Shown in pieces: positions 7,278-16,747 of a stretch of 64,000 nt of DNA (position 1 is the stretch's first letter; each line of letters starts with the position of its first letter). The DNA is from Streptomyces sp. CMB-StM0423 (GTDB lineage Bacteria > Actinomycetota > Actinomycetes > Streptomycetales > Streptomycetaceae), in assembly GCF_002847285.1 (NCBI RefSeq), contig NZ_CP025407.1:930001-994000 (forward strand), read 5' to 3'. A model generated the notes under the pieces. The model ran no database searches. It was not told the origin of the DNA and saw only the letters and a program-made list of their open reading frames with translations. A program made the translations under genes and the position numbers.

Positions 7278-9134
7278 ATGCACACCCCTCGCCCCCGCAC
7301 CACGCGGAGAGTCGCCGCACTGCCCCTGCTCGTCGCCGCCGCACTCGCCGCCGCAGCGCTGCCCGCCGGCGCGGCAGCCACACCCGCCGCAGCCGCACCC
7401 GCCGCAGCGCCGCCCGCCAGCGGGTCCGGGACCGATCACGCCGTGGACGACCCCTTCACGTCCGAGCGGACGAGCTGGTTCCGGCAGGACCGGTTCGGGA
7501 TGTTCATCCACTTCGGCGCGTACTCCAACCTGGAGGGCGAGTACACCCGCCCCGACGGCACCGTCTGCCGCGACGCCGAGTGGATCAAGCGGCAGTGCAA
7601 CATCCCGGACGAGGAGTACGAGAAGCAGGCCGCGACCTTCAACCCCGCCGACTTCGACGCCGAGGCCGTGGTCGGGGCGGCCAAGGACGCCGGCATGCGG
7701 TACATCGTCATCACGTCGAAGCACCACGACGGCTACGCGATGTGGCCGACGAAGGTCAACTCGTGGAACCTGCGCGACCACTCGGCGTTCGACAAGCGCC
7801 GCGACATCATGGCCGAGCTGAAGAAGGCCGCGAAGAAGGCCGGCATCAAGCTCGGCTTCTACTACTCGATCTGGGACTGGCACGACCCGGACTTCGCCGA
7901 TCCGGCGACCTTCCCGCAGTACGAGAAGCGCATGTACGCCCAGCTCAAGGAGCTGGTCGACAATTACGACCCGGCGCTGCTGTGGTTCGACGGCGAGTGG
8001 GCGACGGACCGGCCGCACAACCCCTGGACCGCGCAGGACGGCGAGCGGCTGGAGACGTACCTGCGCGGGCTCGACCCCGACCTCGTCGTCAACAACCGGG
8101 TCGGCAAGCGCCGGGTGACCGACGGCGACTACGGCACCCCCGAGCAGGAGATCCCCGGCGCACCGGTCGACGGGCAGCTCTGGGAGTCCTGCATGACCCT
8201 CAACGGCCACTGGGGGTACGCGCGTTACGACGAGAACTGGAAGTCCAGCGCCTCGCTCGTACGCAACCTGCTCTCCACCGCCTCCCGCAGCGGCAACTAC
8301 CTCCTCAACGTCGGCCCCGACGCCCGCGGCCGCGTCCCGGAGCCCTCGGTGCAGCGGCTCGGCGAGATGGGCGACTGGCTGCGTACCGCGGGCCAGGGCA
8401 ACGCGGTCTACGGCGCCGGGTTCGGCGGGCTGGTCGAGCAGCCCGACTGGGGCTTCGTCAGCCGCAAGGGCGACAAGCTCTACGCGGCCGTCACCACGTG
8501 GCCCGCCGCCGGCGGCTCCCTGCACCTCAAGGCCCGTACGGACATCGAGGTGACCGGGGCCCGCGTGCTCGGCTCCGACCAGCAGGTCACCGTCACCGAG
8601 GCCGGCGACGGCTACGACCTCACCCCCGCCGGCAGCGCCACCAACGACGCCGCCACCGTCATCGAACTGACCGCCGACCCCGGCCCGACGGCCGCACCGG
8701 GCGGCGGCACCGGCCTGAAGCAGGAGGTCTACGACAACCCCGCGCTGACCGGCACGCCGAAGGTCACCCGCACGGACGCGGACATCAACCACTCCTGGAA
8801 GTACACCGGTTCACCGGCGAAGAACATCCCGGCCGACGGCTTCAGCGTCCGCTGGACCGGCAGCGTCGAACCGCGCCGCTCCGAGACGTACACCCTGACC
8901 ACGGTCTCGGACGACAACGTGCGCGTCTGGCTGGACGGCAAGCTGGTCATCGACAACTGGACGCCGCACAACACCAGCGTCGACAAGGCCCAGGTCGACC
9001 TTGAGGCGGGCACCCGCCACTCCCTCAAGGTCGAGTACGCGGAGCAGACGGGCGACGCCCACATGAAGCTCCTCTGGTCCAGCCCGGGCCAGGACCAGCA
9101 GATCATCCCCCAACAACAGCTCTACCCGAACTGA
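7278..9134 (+). CDS. Secreted GH29 alpha-L-fucosidase with C-terminal PA14 domain
   Basis: The 618-residue protein has a Sec signal peptide (Arg-rich start, Ala/Leu core, cleavage near residues 33-45). A GH29 catalytic barrel follows at about 55-380: WFRQDRFGMFIHFGAYS is the family hallmark, SKHHDGYAMW lines the active site, and Asp238 in LLWFDGEW is the expected nucleophile. The general acid is less conserved in this family and is not assigned. A short beta domain follows, then a PA14 domain (about 478-618; RRSETYTLTTVSDDNVRVWLDG split over the sheet) that usually binds carbohydrate. It removes terminal L-fucose from plant, fungal or animal glycans outside the cell. The start follows a GGAG. 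The strong promoter and paired operators upstream indicate control by its sugar product. Confidence 0.93.
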   Translation: MHTPRPRTTRRVAALPLLVAAALAAAALPAGAAATPAAAAPAAAPPASGSGTDHAVDDPFTSERTSWFRQDRFGMFIHFGAYSNLEGEYTRPDGTVCRDAEWIKRQCNIPDEEYEKQAATFNPADFDAEAVVGAAKDAGMRYIVITSKHHDGYAMWPTKVNSWNLRDHSAFDKRRDIMAELKKAAKKAGIKLGFYYSIWDWHDPDFADPATFPQYEKRMYAQLKELVDNYDPALLWFDGEWATDRPHNPWTAQDGERLETYLRGLDPDLVVNNRVGKRRVTDGDYGTPEQEIPGAPVDGQLWESCMTLNGHWGYARYDENWKSSASLVRNLLSTASRSGNYLLNVGPDARGRVPEPSVQRLGEMGDWLRTAGQGNAVYGAGFGGLVEQPDWGFVSRKGDKLYAAVTTWPAAGGSLHLKARTDIEVTGARVLGSDQQVTVTEAGDGYDLTPAGSATNDAATVIELTADPGPTAAPGGGTGLKQEVYDNPALTGTPKVTRTDADINHSWKYTGSPAKNIPADGFSVRWTGSVEPRRSETYTLTTVSDDNVRVWLDGKLVIDNWTPHNTSVDKAQVDLEAGTRHSLKVEYAEQTGDAHMKLLWSSPGQDQQIIPQQQLYPN

Positions 9135-9150
9135 CCACCACCACCCCCGG

Positions 9151-9183
9151 GGACGCCCCGCCGGGACCACCGGCGGGGCGTCC
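9151..9183 (+). terminator. Strong hairpin terminator after the fucosidase
   Basis: GGACGCCCCGCCGG at 9151-9164 pairs with the complementary arm at 9170-9183, giving a 14-bp stem with a GACCA loop, 17 bases after the stop codon. Confidence 0.8.
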
Positions 9184-9249
9184 TGCGTCCTTGCCGTCCA
9201 CGGGTTCGGCAAGCTCCGCCCGGCCTCGCCCCGGCGCGCGGCACCGGGT

Positions 9250-9411
9250 CAGGCAACCGGCCCGGGAACTTCACGGCTTCGCCGATGACGTGGCGGATGC
9301 GTTGCGGCAGATCAAGGGCATGGCCGGTGAGGATGCGCTTCTCCGCCGGGCGGGGAAGACCGGCTCACCTACCTGCTGCGAGACGGCGTCCCGTAAGATG
9401 GTCGGAGGGGT
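9250..9411 (+). other. Possible remnant of a small frameshifted gene
   Basis: The stretch encodes FADDVADALRQIKGMAGEDA in one frame and then, after a frame change near 9355, LTYLLRDGVP followed by a stop at 9409-9411. Together they would form a short plausible helical protein, but neither frame alone is a convincing gene. The rest of the 280-base gap between the fucosidase and the next gene holds only the terminator. Confidence 0.2.
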
Positions 9412-9414
9412 GAC

Positions 9415-9663
9415 ATGCAGATCGAACTCGGCGATGACGAGGCGCTGGTTCTCTCCGACTGGCTCGACCGGATGATGCACCGCCGGGACTTCAAGGCCGT
9501 CGTCGACGACCGCGCGGTCTGGTCGGCGCTGCTCACGGTCAGCGGTTCCCTGGAGACCCGGCTGCCGCAGATCTTCAGCCCCTCGTACCAGGAAGACCTC
9601 GACGCCGCCCGCGCCCGGCTCGTCGCGGGGCTGGGCGACTTCGGGGCGGACGACGGGGCCTGA
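9415..9663 (+). CDS. Small conserved-type protein of unknown function
   Basis: The 82-residue soluble protein has a good GGAGG seven bases before its ATG. It is acidic and helical, with the segments LSDWLDRMMHRRDF, RAVWSALLTVSG and DLDAARARLVAGLGDF. No signal peptide, metal site or nucleic-acid-binding motif is visible. I do not recognise the family. It is convergent with the aldolase gene, with only 13 bases between the stops. Confidence 0.65.
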   Translation: MQIELGDDEALVLSDWLDRMMHRRDFKAVVDDRAVWSALLTVSGSLETRLPQIFSPSYQEDLDAARARLVAGLGDFGADDGA

Positions 9664-9676
9664 GCGCGCCCCGGCC

Positions 9677-10699
9677 CTACGCCCCGGCCAGGTCGAGGGC
9701 GATGTCGGTGATCATGTCCTCCTGGCCCCCGACCATCCCCCTGCGGCCTACCTCCACCAGGATCGTGCGGGTGTCCAGGCCGTAGCGGGCCGCCGCCGAC
9801 TCCGCATGGCGGAGGAAGCTGGAGTAGACGCCCGCGTAGCCCAGGGTCAGGGTTTCGCGGTCGACGCGGACCTCGCGGTCCTGGAGCGGGCGGACCACGT
9901 CGTCGGCGGCGTCCATCAGGGGGAACAGGTCGCAGCCGTGCTGCCAGCCCATCAGGTCCGCGACCGCGACGAACGCCTCCAGCGGGCAGTTGCCCGCGCC
10001 CGCCCCCTGGCCGGCCAGGGAGGCGTCGACGCGGACGGCGCCGCTCTCGACGGCGACGACGGTGTTGGCCACGCCGAGGGCCAGGTTGTGGTGGGCGTGG
10101 ATGCCGAGTTCCGTGGCGGGGTCGAGGGCGTCGCGGTACGCGCGGAAGCGGGCGCGGACGCCGTCCATCGTCAGCCGGCCACCGGAGTCGGTGACGTAGA
10201 CGCAGTGGGCGCCGTAGGACTCCATCAGCTTCGCCTGGCGGGCGAGTTCCCCCGGTTCCGCCATGTGGGACATCATCAGGAAGCCGGCCACGTCCATGCC
10301 CAGGTCGCGGGCCGCCGAGATGTGCTGGGCGGAGATGTCCGCCTCGGTGCAGTGGGTGGCGACGCGCACCGAGCGGATGCCGAGGCGGTGGGCGAGCCTC
10401 AGGTCGGCCAGGGTGCCGATGCCGGGCAGCAGCAGGGTGGTGGGGACGGCGGTGCGGGCGGCGTCGGTGACGGCCTCGATCCACTCCCAGTCGGTGTGGG
10501 CCCCGATGCCGTACGTGATGCTGGAGCCGGACAGGCCGTCGCCGTGGGCGATCTCGATCGCGCCGACACCCGCGGCGTCCAGCGCGGCGGCGATGGTACG
10601 GGCCTGCTCGGCGGTGTAGCGGTGCCGCAGGGCGTGCATGCCGTCCCGCAGGGTCACGTCCTGGACGTACAGCGGGGCGGCGGCGGGGGTGTCGGTCAC
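9677..10699 (-). CDS. 4-hydroxy-2-oxovalerate aldolase
   Basis: The 340-residue class II aldolase of the BphI/DmpG/MhpE family cleaves 4-hydroxy-2-oxovalerate to pyruvate and acetaldehyde. The HMG-CoA lyase-like barrel starts with [11 protein letters not shown], where Arg18 and Asp19 are the pyruvate- and metal-binding residues; His201 and His203 in [11 protein letters not shown] complete the metal site. The C-terminal helical region that forms a channel to the dehydrogenase partner is present. The GTG at 10699 overlaps the acetaldehyde dehydrogenase stop by 4 bases (GTGA), so the two partners are co-translated, as expected for a complex that channels acetaldehyde. It is the last gene of the catabolic operon. 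Confidence 0.95.
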   Translation of the reverse strand: MTDTPAAAPLYVQDVTLRDGMHALRHRYTAEQARTIAAALDAAGVGAIEIAHGDGLSGSSITYGIGAHTDWEWIEAVTDAARTAVPTTLLLPGIGTLADLRLAHRLGIRSVRVATHCTEADISAQHISAARDLGMDVAGFLMMSHMAEPGELARQAKLMESYGAHCVYVTDSGGRLTMDGVRARFRAYRDALDPATELGIHAHHNLALGVANTVVAVESGAVRVDASLAGQGAGAGNCPLEAFVAVADLMGWQHGCDLFPLMDAADDVVRPLQDREVRVDRETLTLGYAGVYSSFLRHAESAAARYGLDTRTILVEVGRRGMVGGQEDMITDIALDLAGA

Positions 10700-11676
10700 G
10701 GGGTGCTCACCTTCGCGGTTCGGTCGGTGGCCATCCGCTCCGCGGTGCGCAGCGCGGCGGAGGTCATGATGTCGAGGTTCCCGGCGTACGACGGCAGGTA
10801 GTGGGCGGCGCCCTCGACCTCCAGGAAGACCGAGACCCGCACGGCGCCGCCGGGCTCCGGCGCGAGGGCGCCGAGCGGGTCGTCGGCGGCGACGCGGTCG
10901 AACTGGACGCGCTGCTTGAGCCGGTAGCCCGGCACGTACGCCTGCACGGAGGCGACCATCCCGGCCACCGAGTCCGCGACCGCGTCCTCGTCGCACGGTC
11001 CTACGAGGCAGTACACGGTGTCGCGCATGATCAGCGGCGGGTCCGCCGGGTTCAGCACGATGATCGCCTTGCCCCTGGCCGCGCCCCCGACCTGCGCCAG
11101 CGCGGCGGCGGTGGTCTCGGTGAACTCGTCGATGTTGGCGCGGGTGCCGGGACCCGCGGAGCGGGAGGCGATGGAGGCGACGATCTCGGCGTAGTGCACC
11201 GGGGTGACCCGGCTGACGGCTGCGACGACCGGGACGGTGGCCTGGCCGCCGCAGGTGACCATGTTGACGTTGGGGGCGTCCAGATGGGCGTCGAGGTTCA
11301 CCGGTGGTACGACGTACGGGCCGAGGGCGGCCGGCGTCAGGTCGATGACCCGGCGGCCGGCGGCCCGCAGCACCTCGTCGTGCCTGCGGTGGGCGCCCGC
11401 AGAGGTGGCGTCGAAGACGATCGCCACGTCCGCGAACTCGTCCAGCTCCAGCAGCCCGTCCACCCCGTCGTGCGTGGTGGCCACGCCGAGGCGGCGGGCG
11501 CGGGCCAGGCCGTCGGAGGCGGGGTCGATGCCCGCCATGGCGGCCATCTCCAGGCTGCCGGAGAGCCGGAGCACCTTGATCATGAGGTCCGTGCCGATGT
11601 TGCCGGAGCCGATGACGGCGACCCTCGTCCGGCCGGAGGTACCGCCGGACGTACCGCCGGATGTCCCGTCGCTCAT
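10696..11676 (-). CDS. Acetaldehyde dehydrogenase (acylating)
   Basis: The 326-residue enzyme oxidises acetaldehyde to acetyl-CoA with NAD+ and CoA (DmpF/BphJ/MhpF family). The Rossmann motif is VIGSGNIGT (residues 22-29) and the catalytic Cys142 lies in [12 protein letters not shown]. The N-terminus carries a small three-fold GTSG repeat (residues 4-15) ahead of the fold, an unimportant extension by sequence. The ATG overlaps the hydratase stop in an ATGA and the gene overlaps the aldolase start, giving tight coupling on both sides. With the aldolase it forms the terminal step that feeds central metabolism. Confidence 0.95.
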   Translation of the reverse strand: MSDGTSGGTSGGTSGRTRVAVIGSGNIGTDLMIKVLRLSGSLEMAAMAGIDPASDGLARARRLGVATTHDGVDGLLELDEFADVAIVFDATSAGAHRRHDEVLRAAGRRVIDLTPAALGPYVVPPVNLDAHLDAPNVNMVTCGGQATVPVVAAVSRVTPVHYAEIVASIASRSAGPGTRANIDEFTETTAAALAQVGGAARGKAIIVLNPADPPLIMRDTVYCLVGPCDEDAVADSVAGMVASVQAYVPGYRLKQRVQFDRVAADDPLGALAPEPGGAVRVSVFLEVEGAAHYLPSYAGNLDIMTSAALRTAERMATDRTAKVSTP

Positions 11677-12503
11677 CGCGCCTCTCCCTTCCCGAAGGTG
11701 ACCCGGACCGAACCCAGTCCGGTGATACGGGCCTCGAACTCGTCGCCCGGCGCCGCCGGCACCATCGGCCCGAGCGCACCGGTCAGCACGACGTCGCCCG
11801 CGCGCAGCGGATCGCCGGCGGCGGCGAGCGTGGAGGCCAGCCAGACGGCGGCGTTGAGCGGGCCGCCGAGACAGTCGGTGCCGCGGCCCGCGGAGGTCTG
11901 CTCGCCGTCGCGGCTGAGCACCATCTCCACCGCCCGCAGGTCGACGCCGGACAGCGGGACCGGCGTGCCGCCGAGTACGAACAGCCCGCTGGAGGCGTTG
12001 TCGGCGACGGTGTCGGCGTACGTGATGTCCCAGTCGGCGATCCGGCTGTCGACGATCTCCAGCGCGGGCAGCGCGAATTCCACGGCCCGCAGCACGTCGG
12101 CGACGGTGCTCTGCTCGTACGGCAGCCCGGCGCCCAGGACGAGCGCGACCTCCGCCTCCACCTTGGGCTGGAGCAGCCTGCCGACGGGTACGGTGCCGCC
12201 GTCCGGGACCGCCATGTCGGACAGCAGCGCGCCGAAGTCGGGCCGGTCGACCCCCAGTTGCCGCTGCACGGCGGGCGACGTCAGGCCGATCTTGCGGCCG
12301 ACGACGCGGCGCCCGCCGCCGAGCAGCCGCTCGGTGTTCAGCCGCTGCACCGCGTACGCCGCGGCCGTATCGGCGGCGCCGATCAGGCCGCGTACGGGCG
12401 GACAGGGGACGCCGGTTCGGGCGGCGGCGGCGAGCGCGCCGGCGGCCGCGGCCACCGCGTCGGACGGCGGGGCGCCGCCTGTGGCCCGGGAGGGAGCAGG
12501 CAT
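11673..12503 (-). CDS. 2-oxopent-4-enoate (2-hydroxypenta-2,4-dienoate) hydratase
   Basis: The 276-residue protein of the fumarylacetoacetase-like hydratase/decarboxylase family carries [39 protein letters not shown] and [12 protein letters not shown], the metal- and substrate-binding signatures. It is closer to the DmpE/MhpD hydratase type than the second family member at 22902-23684, which looks like the decarboxylase. It would add water to 2-hydroxypenta-2,4-dienoate, giving 4-hydroxy-2-oxovalerate for the aldolase. The ATG at 12503 follows GGGAG. Its stop overlaps the dehydrogenase start. Confidence 0.9.
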   Translation of the reverse strand: MPAPSRATGGAPPSDAVAAAAGALAAAARTGVPCPPVRGLIGAADTAAAYAVQRLNTERLLGGGRRVVGRKIGLTSPAVQRQLGVDRPDFGALLSDMAVPDGGTVPVGRLLQPKVEAEVALVLGAGLPYEQSTVADVLRAVEFALPALEIVDSRIADWDITYADTVADNASSGLFVLGGTPVPLSGVDLRAVEMVLSRDGEQTSAGRGTDCLGGPLNAAVWLASTLAAAGDPLRAGDVVLTGALGPMVPAAPGDEFEARITGLGSVRVTFGKGEAR

Positions 12504-12562
12504 GCGGGCACTCCTGACGTGAGAGAGGGACGGTGCGAGCAGGGGGGCAGGGAGGGTGTGTC

Positions 12563-13999
12563 TCAGGCGGGCGCCACGGCCATCACCACGGCCTTCGGCT
12601 CGGTGAAGAACTCCCTGCTGAAGTTCCCCCCTTCGCGCCCGACCCCCGAGTCCCCGACCCCGCCGAACGGCGCGCGCAGGTCGCGGATGAAGAAGCAGTT
12701 GGCCCAGACCGTGCCCGCCTTCAGCGCCGCCGCCACGCGGTGCGCCCGGGACAGGTTCTCGGTGAAGACCATCGCGTTCAGCCCGTACGGGCTGTCGTTG
12801 GCGGCGGCCACGGCCTCCGCCTCGGTGTCGAAGGGGGTGACGACGACGACCGGGCCGAAGACCTCCTCGCGGTGGATCCGCGCCTCCGGCGGCGCGCCGG
12901 TGACGACGGTCGGGCGGACGGTCCAGCCGTCGCCGCGGCCGCCGGTGACGATGGTGCCGCCGTCGGCGGGCACGCCGTCGAGGTAGGAGGTGACCTTGGC
13001 GTGGTGTTCCGCCGAGGCGAGCGGGCCGAGCTGGGTGGCCGGGTCCTTGGGATCGCCGGTCACCAGCCCCTCGGCGGCGGCGGTGAAGCGGGCCAGGAAC
13101 TCGTCGTAGACCTCGCGCTGGACGTACAGCCGGCTGCCGGCGAGGCAGACCTGCCCTGCGTTGCTGAAGATCGCCTTGATCGACCAGGAGACGGCGGAGT
13201 CCAGGTCGGCGTCGGCGAAGACCACGTTGGCACCCTTGCCGCCGAGTTCGAGGCTGACGGGGGTGAGGTTGGCCGCGGCGGCGCGGGCGATGGCGCGGCC
13301 GGTGCCGGACTCGCCGGTGAAGGTGATGCGGTCCACGCGCGGGTCGGTGGTCAGCGCCTCGCCCGCGGCCGCGGGCCCGTAGCCGTGCACGACGTTGAGG
13401 ACGCCGGGCGGCATGCCCGCCTGGAGCGCGAGCCCGGCGAGCAGCGTCGCGGAGGCCGGGGTGTCCTCGGCGGGCTTGAGCACGACGGTGTTGCCCCAGG
13501 CCAGCGCGGGCGCGACCTTCCAGGTCTCCAGCATCAGCGGGAAGTTCCACGGCGCGATCGCCGCCACCACCCCGGCGGGCTCGAACCGGCTGTAGGCGTG
13601 GTGCCCGCTGTCCATGGGCAGCGCGTCGCCGGCCGAGAGCCGGGCGTGGTCGGCGAAGAAGCGGAAGTTCAGGGCCGAGCGGGGGACGTCCTTGGCGGTG
13701 CTGTCCGCGATCGGCTTGCCCATGTCGGTGGTGTCGGCGAGGGCGAGTTCGCCGCGGTGCTCGTCGATCAGGTCGGCGAGCCGGTGCAGGATCGCGCCGC
13801 GCTCGGCGAAGCCCATCCGGGGCCACGGCCCGTCGTCGAACGCACGCCGGGCGGCGGCGACGGCGAGCCCTGCCTCCTCCGCACCGCCGAGGGACACCTC
13901 CGCCCACGGCTCGCGGGTCCACGGGTCGACGGTGGCGAAGGTCTCGCCGGAGGCCGACCGGGTCTCCCGGCCGTCAACGATGTGCGGAATGAGGTCCAT
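12563..13999 (-). CDS. 2-hydroxymuconate-6-semialdehyde dehydrogenase (aldehyde dehydrogenase family)
   Basis: The 478-residue NAD-dependent aldehyde dehydrogenase shows the cofactor segment APWNFPL, the catalytic base Glu251 in LELGGKGA and the nucleophile Cys285 in [11 protein letters not shown]. Length and motifs fit the DmpC/XylG/PraB group that oxidises 2-hydroxymuconic semialdehyde to 2-hydroxymuconate. In this operon it directly follows the tautomerase gene, which supports that substrate over a general aldehyde. The start overlaps the tautomerase gene by 26 bases. Confidence 0.9.
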   Translation of the reverse strand: MDLIPHIVDGRETRSASGETFATVDPWTREPWAEVSLGGAEEAGLAVAAARRAFDDGPWPRMGFAERGAILHRLADLIDEHRGELALADTTDMGKPIADSTAKDVPRSALNFRFFADHARLSAGDALPMDSGHHAYSRFEPAGVVAAIAPWNFPLMLETWKVAPALAWGNTVVLKPAEDTPASATLLAGLALQAGMPPGVLNVVHGYGPAAAGEALTTDPRVDRITFTGESGTGRAIARAAAANLTPVSLELGGKGANVVFADADLDSAVSWSIKAIFSNAGQVCLAGSRLYVQREVYDEFLARFTAAAEGLVTGDPKDPATQLGPLASAEHHAKVTSYLDGVPADGGTIVTGGRGDGWTVRPTVVTGAPPEARIHREEVFGPVVVVTPFDTEAEAVAAANDSPYGLNAMVFTENLSRAHRVAAALKAGTVWANCFFIRDLRAPFGGVGDSGVGREGGNFSREFFTEPKAVVMAVAPA

Positions 14000-14213
14000 G
14001 GTCCTCGCCTTTCTGCTGCTGCTTCTCCTGCTGCTCCTGGATGGTCACGTCGCCCGCGGCCCAGTGCGAGGCGGGCACCTCGCGGACGATCACGCGGACG
14101 GCCTCGGGCGGCGCGTCCGCGGTCCTGGCCACGGCCCGGGTCACCTCGCCGATCAGCGCGCGCAGTTGGCTCGGCGAGCGGCCCTCAACGAGCGTCACTT
14201 CGACCAGCGGCAC
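13974..14213 (-). CDS. 4-oxalocrotonate tautomerase with a Gln-rich tail
   Basis: The 79-residue protein starts MPLVEVTLVEGRS, so processing exposes the catalytic Pro1. The family arginines follow (Arg12 and the Arg of VIVREVP), and a Trp in PASHWAAGDV lies in the expected active-site place. It converts 2-hydroxymuconate to 2-oxo-3-hexenedioate. The family usually ends near residue 62; here about 18 extra residues rich in Gln, Glu and His follow, encoded in the overlap with the dehydrogenase gene. It also overlaps the upstream hydrolase gene by 29 bases. Confidence 0.9.
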   Translation of the reverse strand: MPLVEVTLVEGRSPSQLRALIGEVTRAVARTADAPPEAVRVIVREVPASHWAAGDVTIQEQQEKQQQKGEDHGPHSAHR

Positions 14214-14922
14214 CGGTCCTGCTCCTCTCGTGCGTCCCCTCGTGCGACCTCCCGTGGGTCCCCCCGCCCGTCTCCTCGTACGTCTCCGGGTACGCCGCCT
14301 CCCCGGCCGCCCCGCCGGCCCCGCCGGCGAGCAGCGCGGCGGCCTCCCCGCCCCCGACGACCTCGGCGAAGACGGTGCCCATCAGCCGCAGGCTGGCGGC
14401 GTGCAGCTCCTCGACGTACCCGGCGACGGCGTCACGGGCGACGACCACCCGCAGGTCCCGGAAGAAGGCATCGCGCACGGTCGACTCCACGCAGAAGTCG
14501 GTGCGTACGCCCGCCATGACGAGGGTGTCGACACCGAGCCCTGCGAGCAGGCCGTCGAGCGAGGTGCGGTGGAAGGCGCTGAACCGCGGCTTGACCACCT
14601 CGTGGTCCCCGGGCCGCCGGTCGAGTCCCGCGACCGGCTCCGCGCCCCAGGTACCGCGCCGCAGGCCCCGCTCGCGCAGGAACGGGCTGCGCTCGGCGAG
14701 CAGCCCGACGGCGGCGTCGTCGGGCCACTCCATCCGCACCCACACCACCGGCCGGCCGCCGCTGCGGGCCGCCGCCACCAGGGCGTTGATCCGCGCCACG
14801 AGGCCGTCGAGGTCCGCGACCCGCAGCCCGGCCGCGGCGAAGACGCCGTCGGGGTGGCAGTAGTCGTTCTGGACGTCTATCACCACGAGCGCCGTCGTGG
14901 CAGGCGAGGTCGGTGTGCTCAT
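14185..14922 (-). CDS. Cysteine hydrolase of the isochorismatase/nicotinamidase superfamily
   Basis: The 245-residue protein has the complete triad Asp16 (VVIDVQND), Lys111 (VVKPRFSAF) and Cys144 (VRTDFCVEST) and the cis-peptide VAGVRT-type segment before it. True isochorismatases lack the Cys, so an amidase or ureidohydrolase reaction (as in N-carbamoylsarcosine amidase, nicotinamidase or maleamate amidase) is more likely. The last 40 residues are low-complexity (Gly, Thr, His, Arg) and lie beyond the fold. It sits between the GntR regulator and the tautomerase with overlaps on both sides. It is not part of a standard meta-cleavage pathway and therefore hints that the growth substrate carries an amide or ureido group. 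Confidence 0.85.
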   Translation of the reverse strand: MSTPTSPATTALVVIDVQNDYCHPDGVFAAAGLRVADLDGLVARINALVAAARSGGRPVVWVRMEWPDDAAVGLLAERSPFLRERGLRRGTWGAEPVAGLDRRPGDHEVVKPRFSAFHRTSLDGLLAGLGVDTLVMAGVRTDFCVESTVRDAFFRDLRVVVARDAVAGYVEELHAASLRLMGTVFAEVVGGGEAAALLAGGAGGAAGEAAYPETYEETGGGTHGRSHEGTHERSRTGAAGRSDAR

Positions 14923-15632
14923 CCGGGCTCCCCGGGGGTGACGGTGAGGCCGGCGTGGGCCTCCATGGCGGCGTCGAGCCGCTGCCTGCTGCCGGAGGCG
15001 ATGGCCTCGACCAGCTCGCGGTGGACGGCGGGGCCTTCGGGGTTGATCCGGCTCGGCTCGTCGGCGGTGACGCCGCGCAGCCTGCTGGCGACGAACTCCA
15101 GCAGCGAGACGTAGGTGTGGCGCAGGATCTGGTTGGGCGTGATCTCGGCGATCCTGCGGTGCAGCGCCCAGTTGGCCGCGAGGTAGTCCGCGGCGGACAG
15201 CCCCTCGACGGCCATCTCGTCGGCGAGCCTGCGCAGTTCCGCCAGGTCGGCGTCGGTGCGGTGGCGCATCGCCTCCTGCGCGACGAGCGGCTCCAGGTTG
15301 TCCCGTACCACCAGGCAGTCGGAGACCGACACCGAATCGCCGCTCAGCTCCAGCATCTTGCGGCCCAGCCGGACCAGCGCGGGCGGCGAGGCGACGAAGA
15401 TGCCGCCCTTGACGCCGGGGCGTACGGAGACGGTGCCGCGGGAGACCAGCAGCCGGACGGCCTCGCTGAACGTGGCCGCGGCCACGTCGTATTCACGCCG
15501 CAGGCTCTCCTTGGTGCCCAGCTTGTGACCGCTGGGCAGGGACTGCTCGGCGATCCGCCCCTCGATCCGCTTGGCGACCGCCTCGGCGCGGGATGACCGG
15601 CGCAGCTCGTCCGTCCCTGCTTCGCTGCTCAA
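14919..15632 (-). CDS. GntR-family regulator with FCD domain
   Basis: The 237-residue protein has a winged helix at about 14-75 (AEAVAKRIEGRI, then LGTKESLRREYDVAAATFSEAVRLL) and an all-helical FCD effector domain at about 95-225. The domain carries the acidic and His residues that usually bind a metal plus an organic acid (VVRDNLEPL, NWALHRRI, AVHRELVEAI). No ATG exists near the N-terminus. A TTG at 15630-15632 is chosen because it overlaps the upstream stop as TTGA. FCD regulators commonly repress the operon they belong to and respond to a pathway acid. The palindrome at 23777-23802 is the best candidate target. Confidence 0.88.
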   Translation of the reverse strand: MSSEAGTDELRRSSRAEAVAKRIEGRIAEQSLPSGHKLGTKESLRREYDVAAATFSEAVRLLVSRGTVSVRPGVKGGIFVASPPALVRLGRKMLELSGDSVSVSDCLVVRDNLEPLVAQEAMRHRTDADLAELRRLADEMAVEGLSAADYLAANWALHRRIAEITPNQILRHTYVSLLEFVASRLRGVTADEPSRINPEGPAVHRELVEAIASGSRQRLDAAMEAHAGLTVTPGEPG

Positions 15633-16747
15633 TGTCCTCGGCCCTTCGACTGGATGGAATGGGATGGCGAGGGTAGCGAGCGCCCGCCGGCGGCCGACGC
15701 GGGCCCGGTGCCGAGGCCGAGGCCCGGCAGCAGCGCGGCGGCGTTGCCGCCGAGGATCGCGGCCTCGTCGGCGGCGTCGAGGCCGATGCGGCGCACGGTC
15801 TCCAGCGGCCGGTCGTCCATGAGGTCGAACGGGGTGTCGGTGCCGAGCAGGACGTTGCGGGCGGTGACGTCCTCGACGAGCCGGGCGATGGTCCGCACGT
15901 CGAAGACCGCCGTGTCGTACAGCAGCCGGCGCAGGAACTCCGTCGGCTCGCTGCCGACCACGCGCGCCACCGGCTTGCGGTGCCAGCCCAGGTCGAGCCG
16001 CGCGCCGACGGCGTGCGCGCAGCCGCCGCCGTGGGCGAGGCAGAGGGTCAGCTCGTGCCGTTCGAGTACGCCGCCGAAGATCAGCCGGGAGACGGCGAGG
16101 GCGGTCTCCAGCGGATAGCCGAGGAGCTGGACGAGGTGGTAGTCGGCGAGCCGGTCGCGCTCGGAGACCCGGCTGGGGTGCAGCAGGGTGAAGCAGCGGC
16201 GCGCCGCCAGCACCGACCAGAGGTCCTCGTTGACCGGGTCGTCCAGCTCGCGGCCGGCACCGAAGGTGCCCATCGTGGCGCCCACCAGGCCGAGTTCGTC
16301 CAGCGCCCGGGTCAGCTCCGCGGCGGCCCCGGGGTGGCCGACGGGTACGGTCGCCAGCCCGTGCAGCCGGCCGCCGGAGCCCGCGGCGAACTCCGCCAGC
16401 GCGTCGTTCGAGCGCCGGGCCAGCTCCAGCGCCAGCGCGTCGTCCGCCGCCTGCGAGGCGAAGAGGAACGGCGGCGCGGCCACCACGTGGTGGTCGACGC
16501 CGGACGCGTCGAGCAGCGCGATCCTGCGGTCCATGGCGTACTGCTCGGGCGGCAGCGGCACCGGCGCCCCCGCGGGCAGCCCGCACAGCGCCGGGTCCAG
16601 GGTCAGCACGTGGTCCGCGGCCCCGGACAGGTCCGCGCGGCCCTCCCGCTCCAGCGCGCGCAGCAGCGGCAGAGGCATGGCGTGCGTATGGATGTCGACC
16701 ACGGGCGCGGGGGGTGCGGTCCCCGTGCCGGTCGGCGTGTCAGTCAC
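15629..16747 (-). CDS. ACMSD-like amidohydrolase, probable carboxy-hydroxymuconate semialdehyde decarboxylase
   Basis: The 372-residue metal-dependent enzyme belongs to the amidohydrolase_2/ACMSD family. His20 and His22 (VDIHTHAMP) are the first metal pair, CLAHGGG supplies a further His and LLGTDTPFD the catalytic Asp. The family includes non-oxidative decarboxylases of ring-cleavage products. Beside an extradiol dioxygenase and upstream of a semialdehyde dehydrogenase, its likely job is to decarboxylate the carboxylated ring-opened semialdehyde to 2-hydroxymuconate semialdehyde, as the corresponding enzyme does in protocatechuate 2,3-cleavage. The C-terminal 25 residues are low complexity. 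It overlaps both neighbours by 4 and 8 bases. Confidence 0.85.
   Translation of the reverse strand: MTDTPTGTGTAPPAPVVDIHTHAMPLPLLRALEREGRADLSGAADHVLTLDPALCGLPAGAPVPLPPEQYAMDRRIALLDASGVDHHVVAAPPFLFASQAADDALALELARRSNDALAEFAAGSGGRLHGLATVPVGHPGAAAELTRALDELGLVGATMGTFGAGRELDDPVNEDLWSVLAARRCFTLLHPSRVSERDRLADYHLVQLLGYPLETALAVSRLIFGGVLERHELTLCLAHGGGCAHAVGARLDLGWHRKPVARVVGSEPTEFLRRLLYDTAVFDVRTIARLVEDVTARNVLLGTDTPFDLMDDRPLETVRRIGLDAADEAAILGGNAAALLPGLGLGTGPASAAGGRSLPSPSHSIQSKGRGH

Noticed and set aside
14185..14922. Isochorismatase of siderophore synthesis
   Set aside because: The catalytic Cys, absent in true isochorismatases, is present and no siderophore genes are near.
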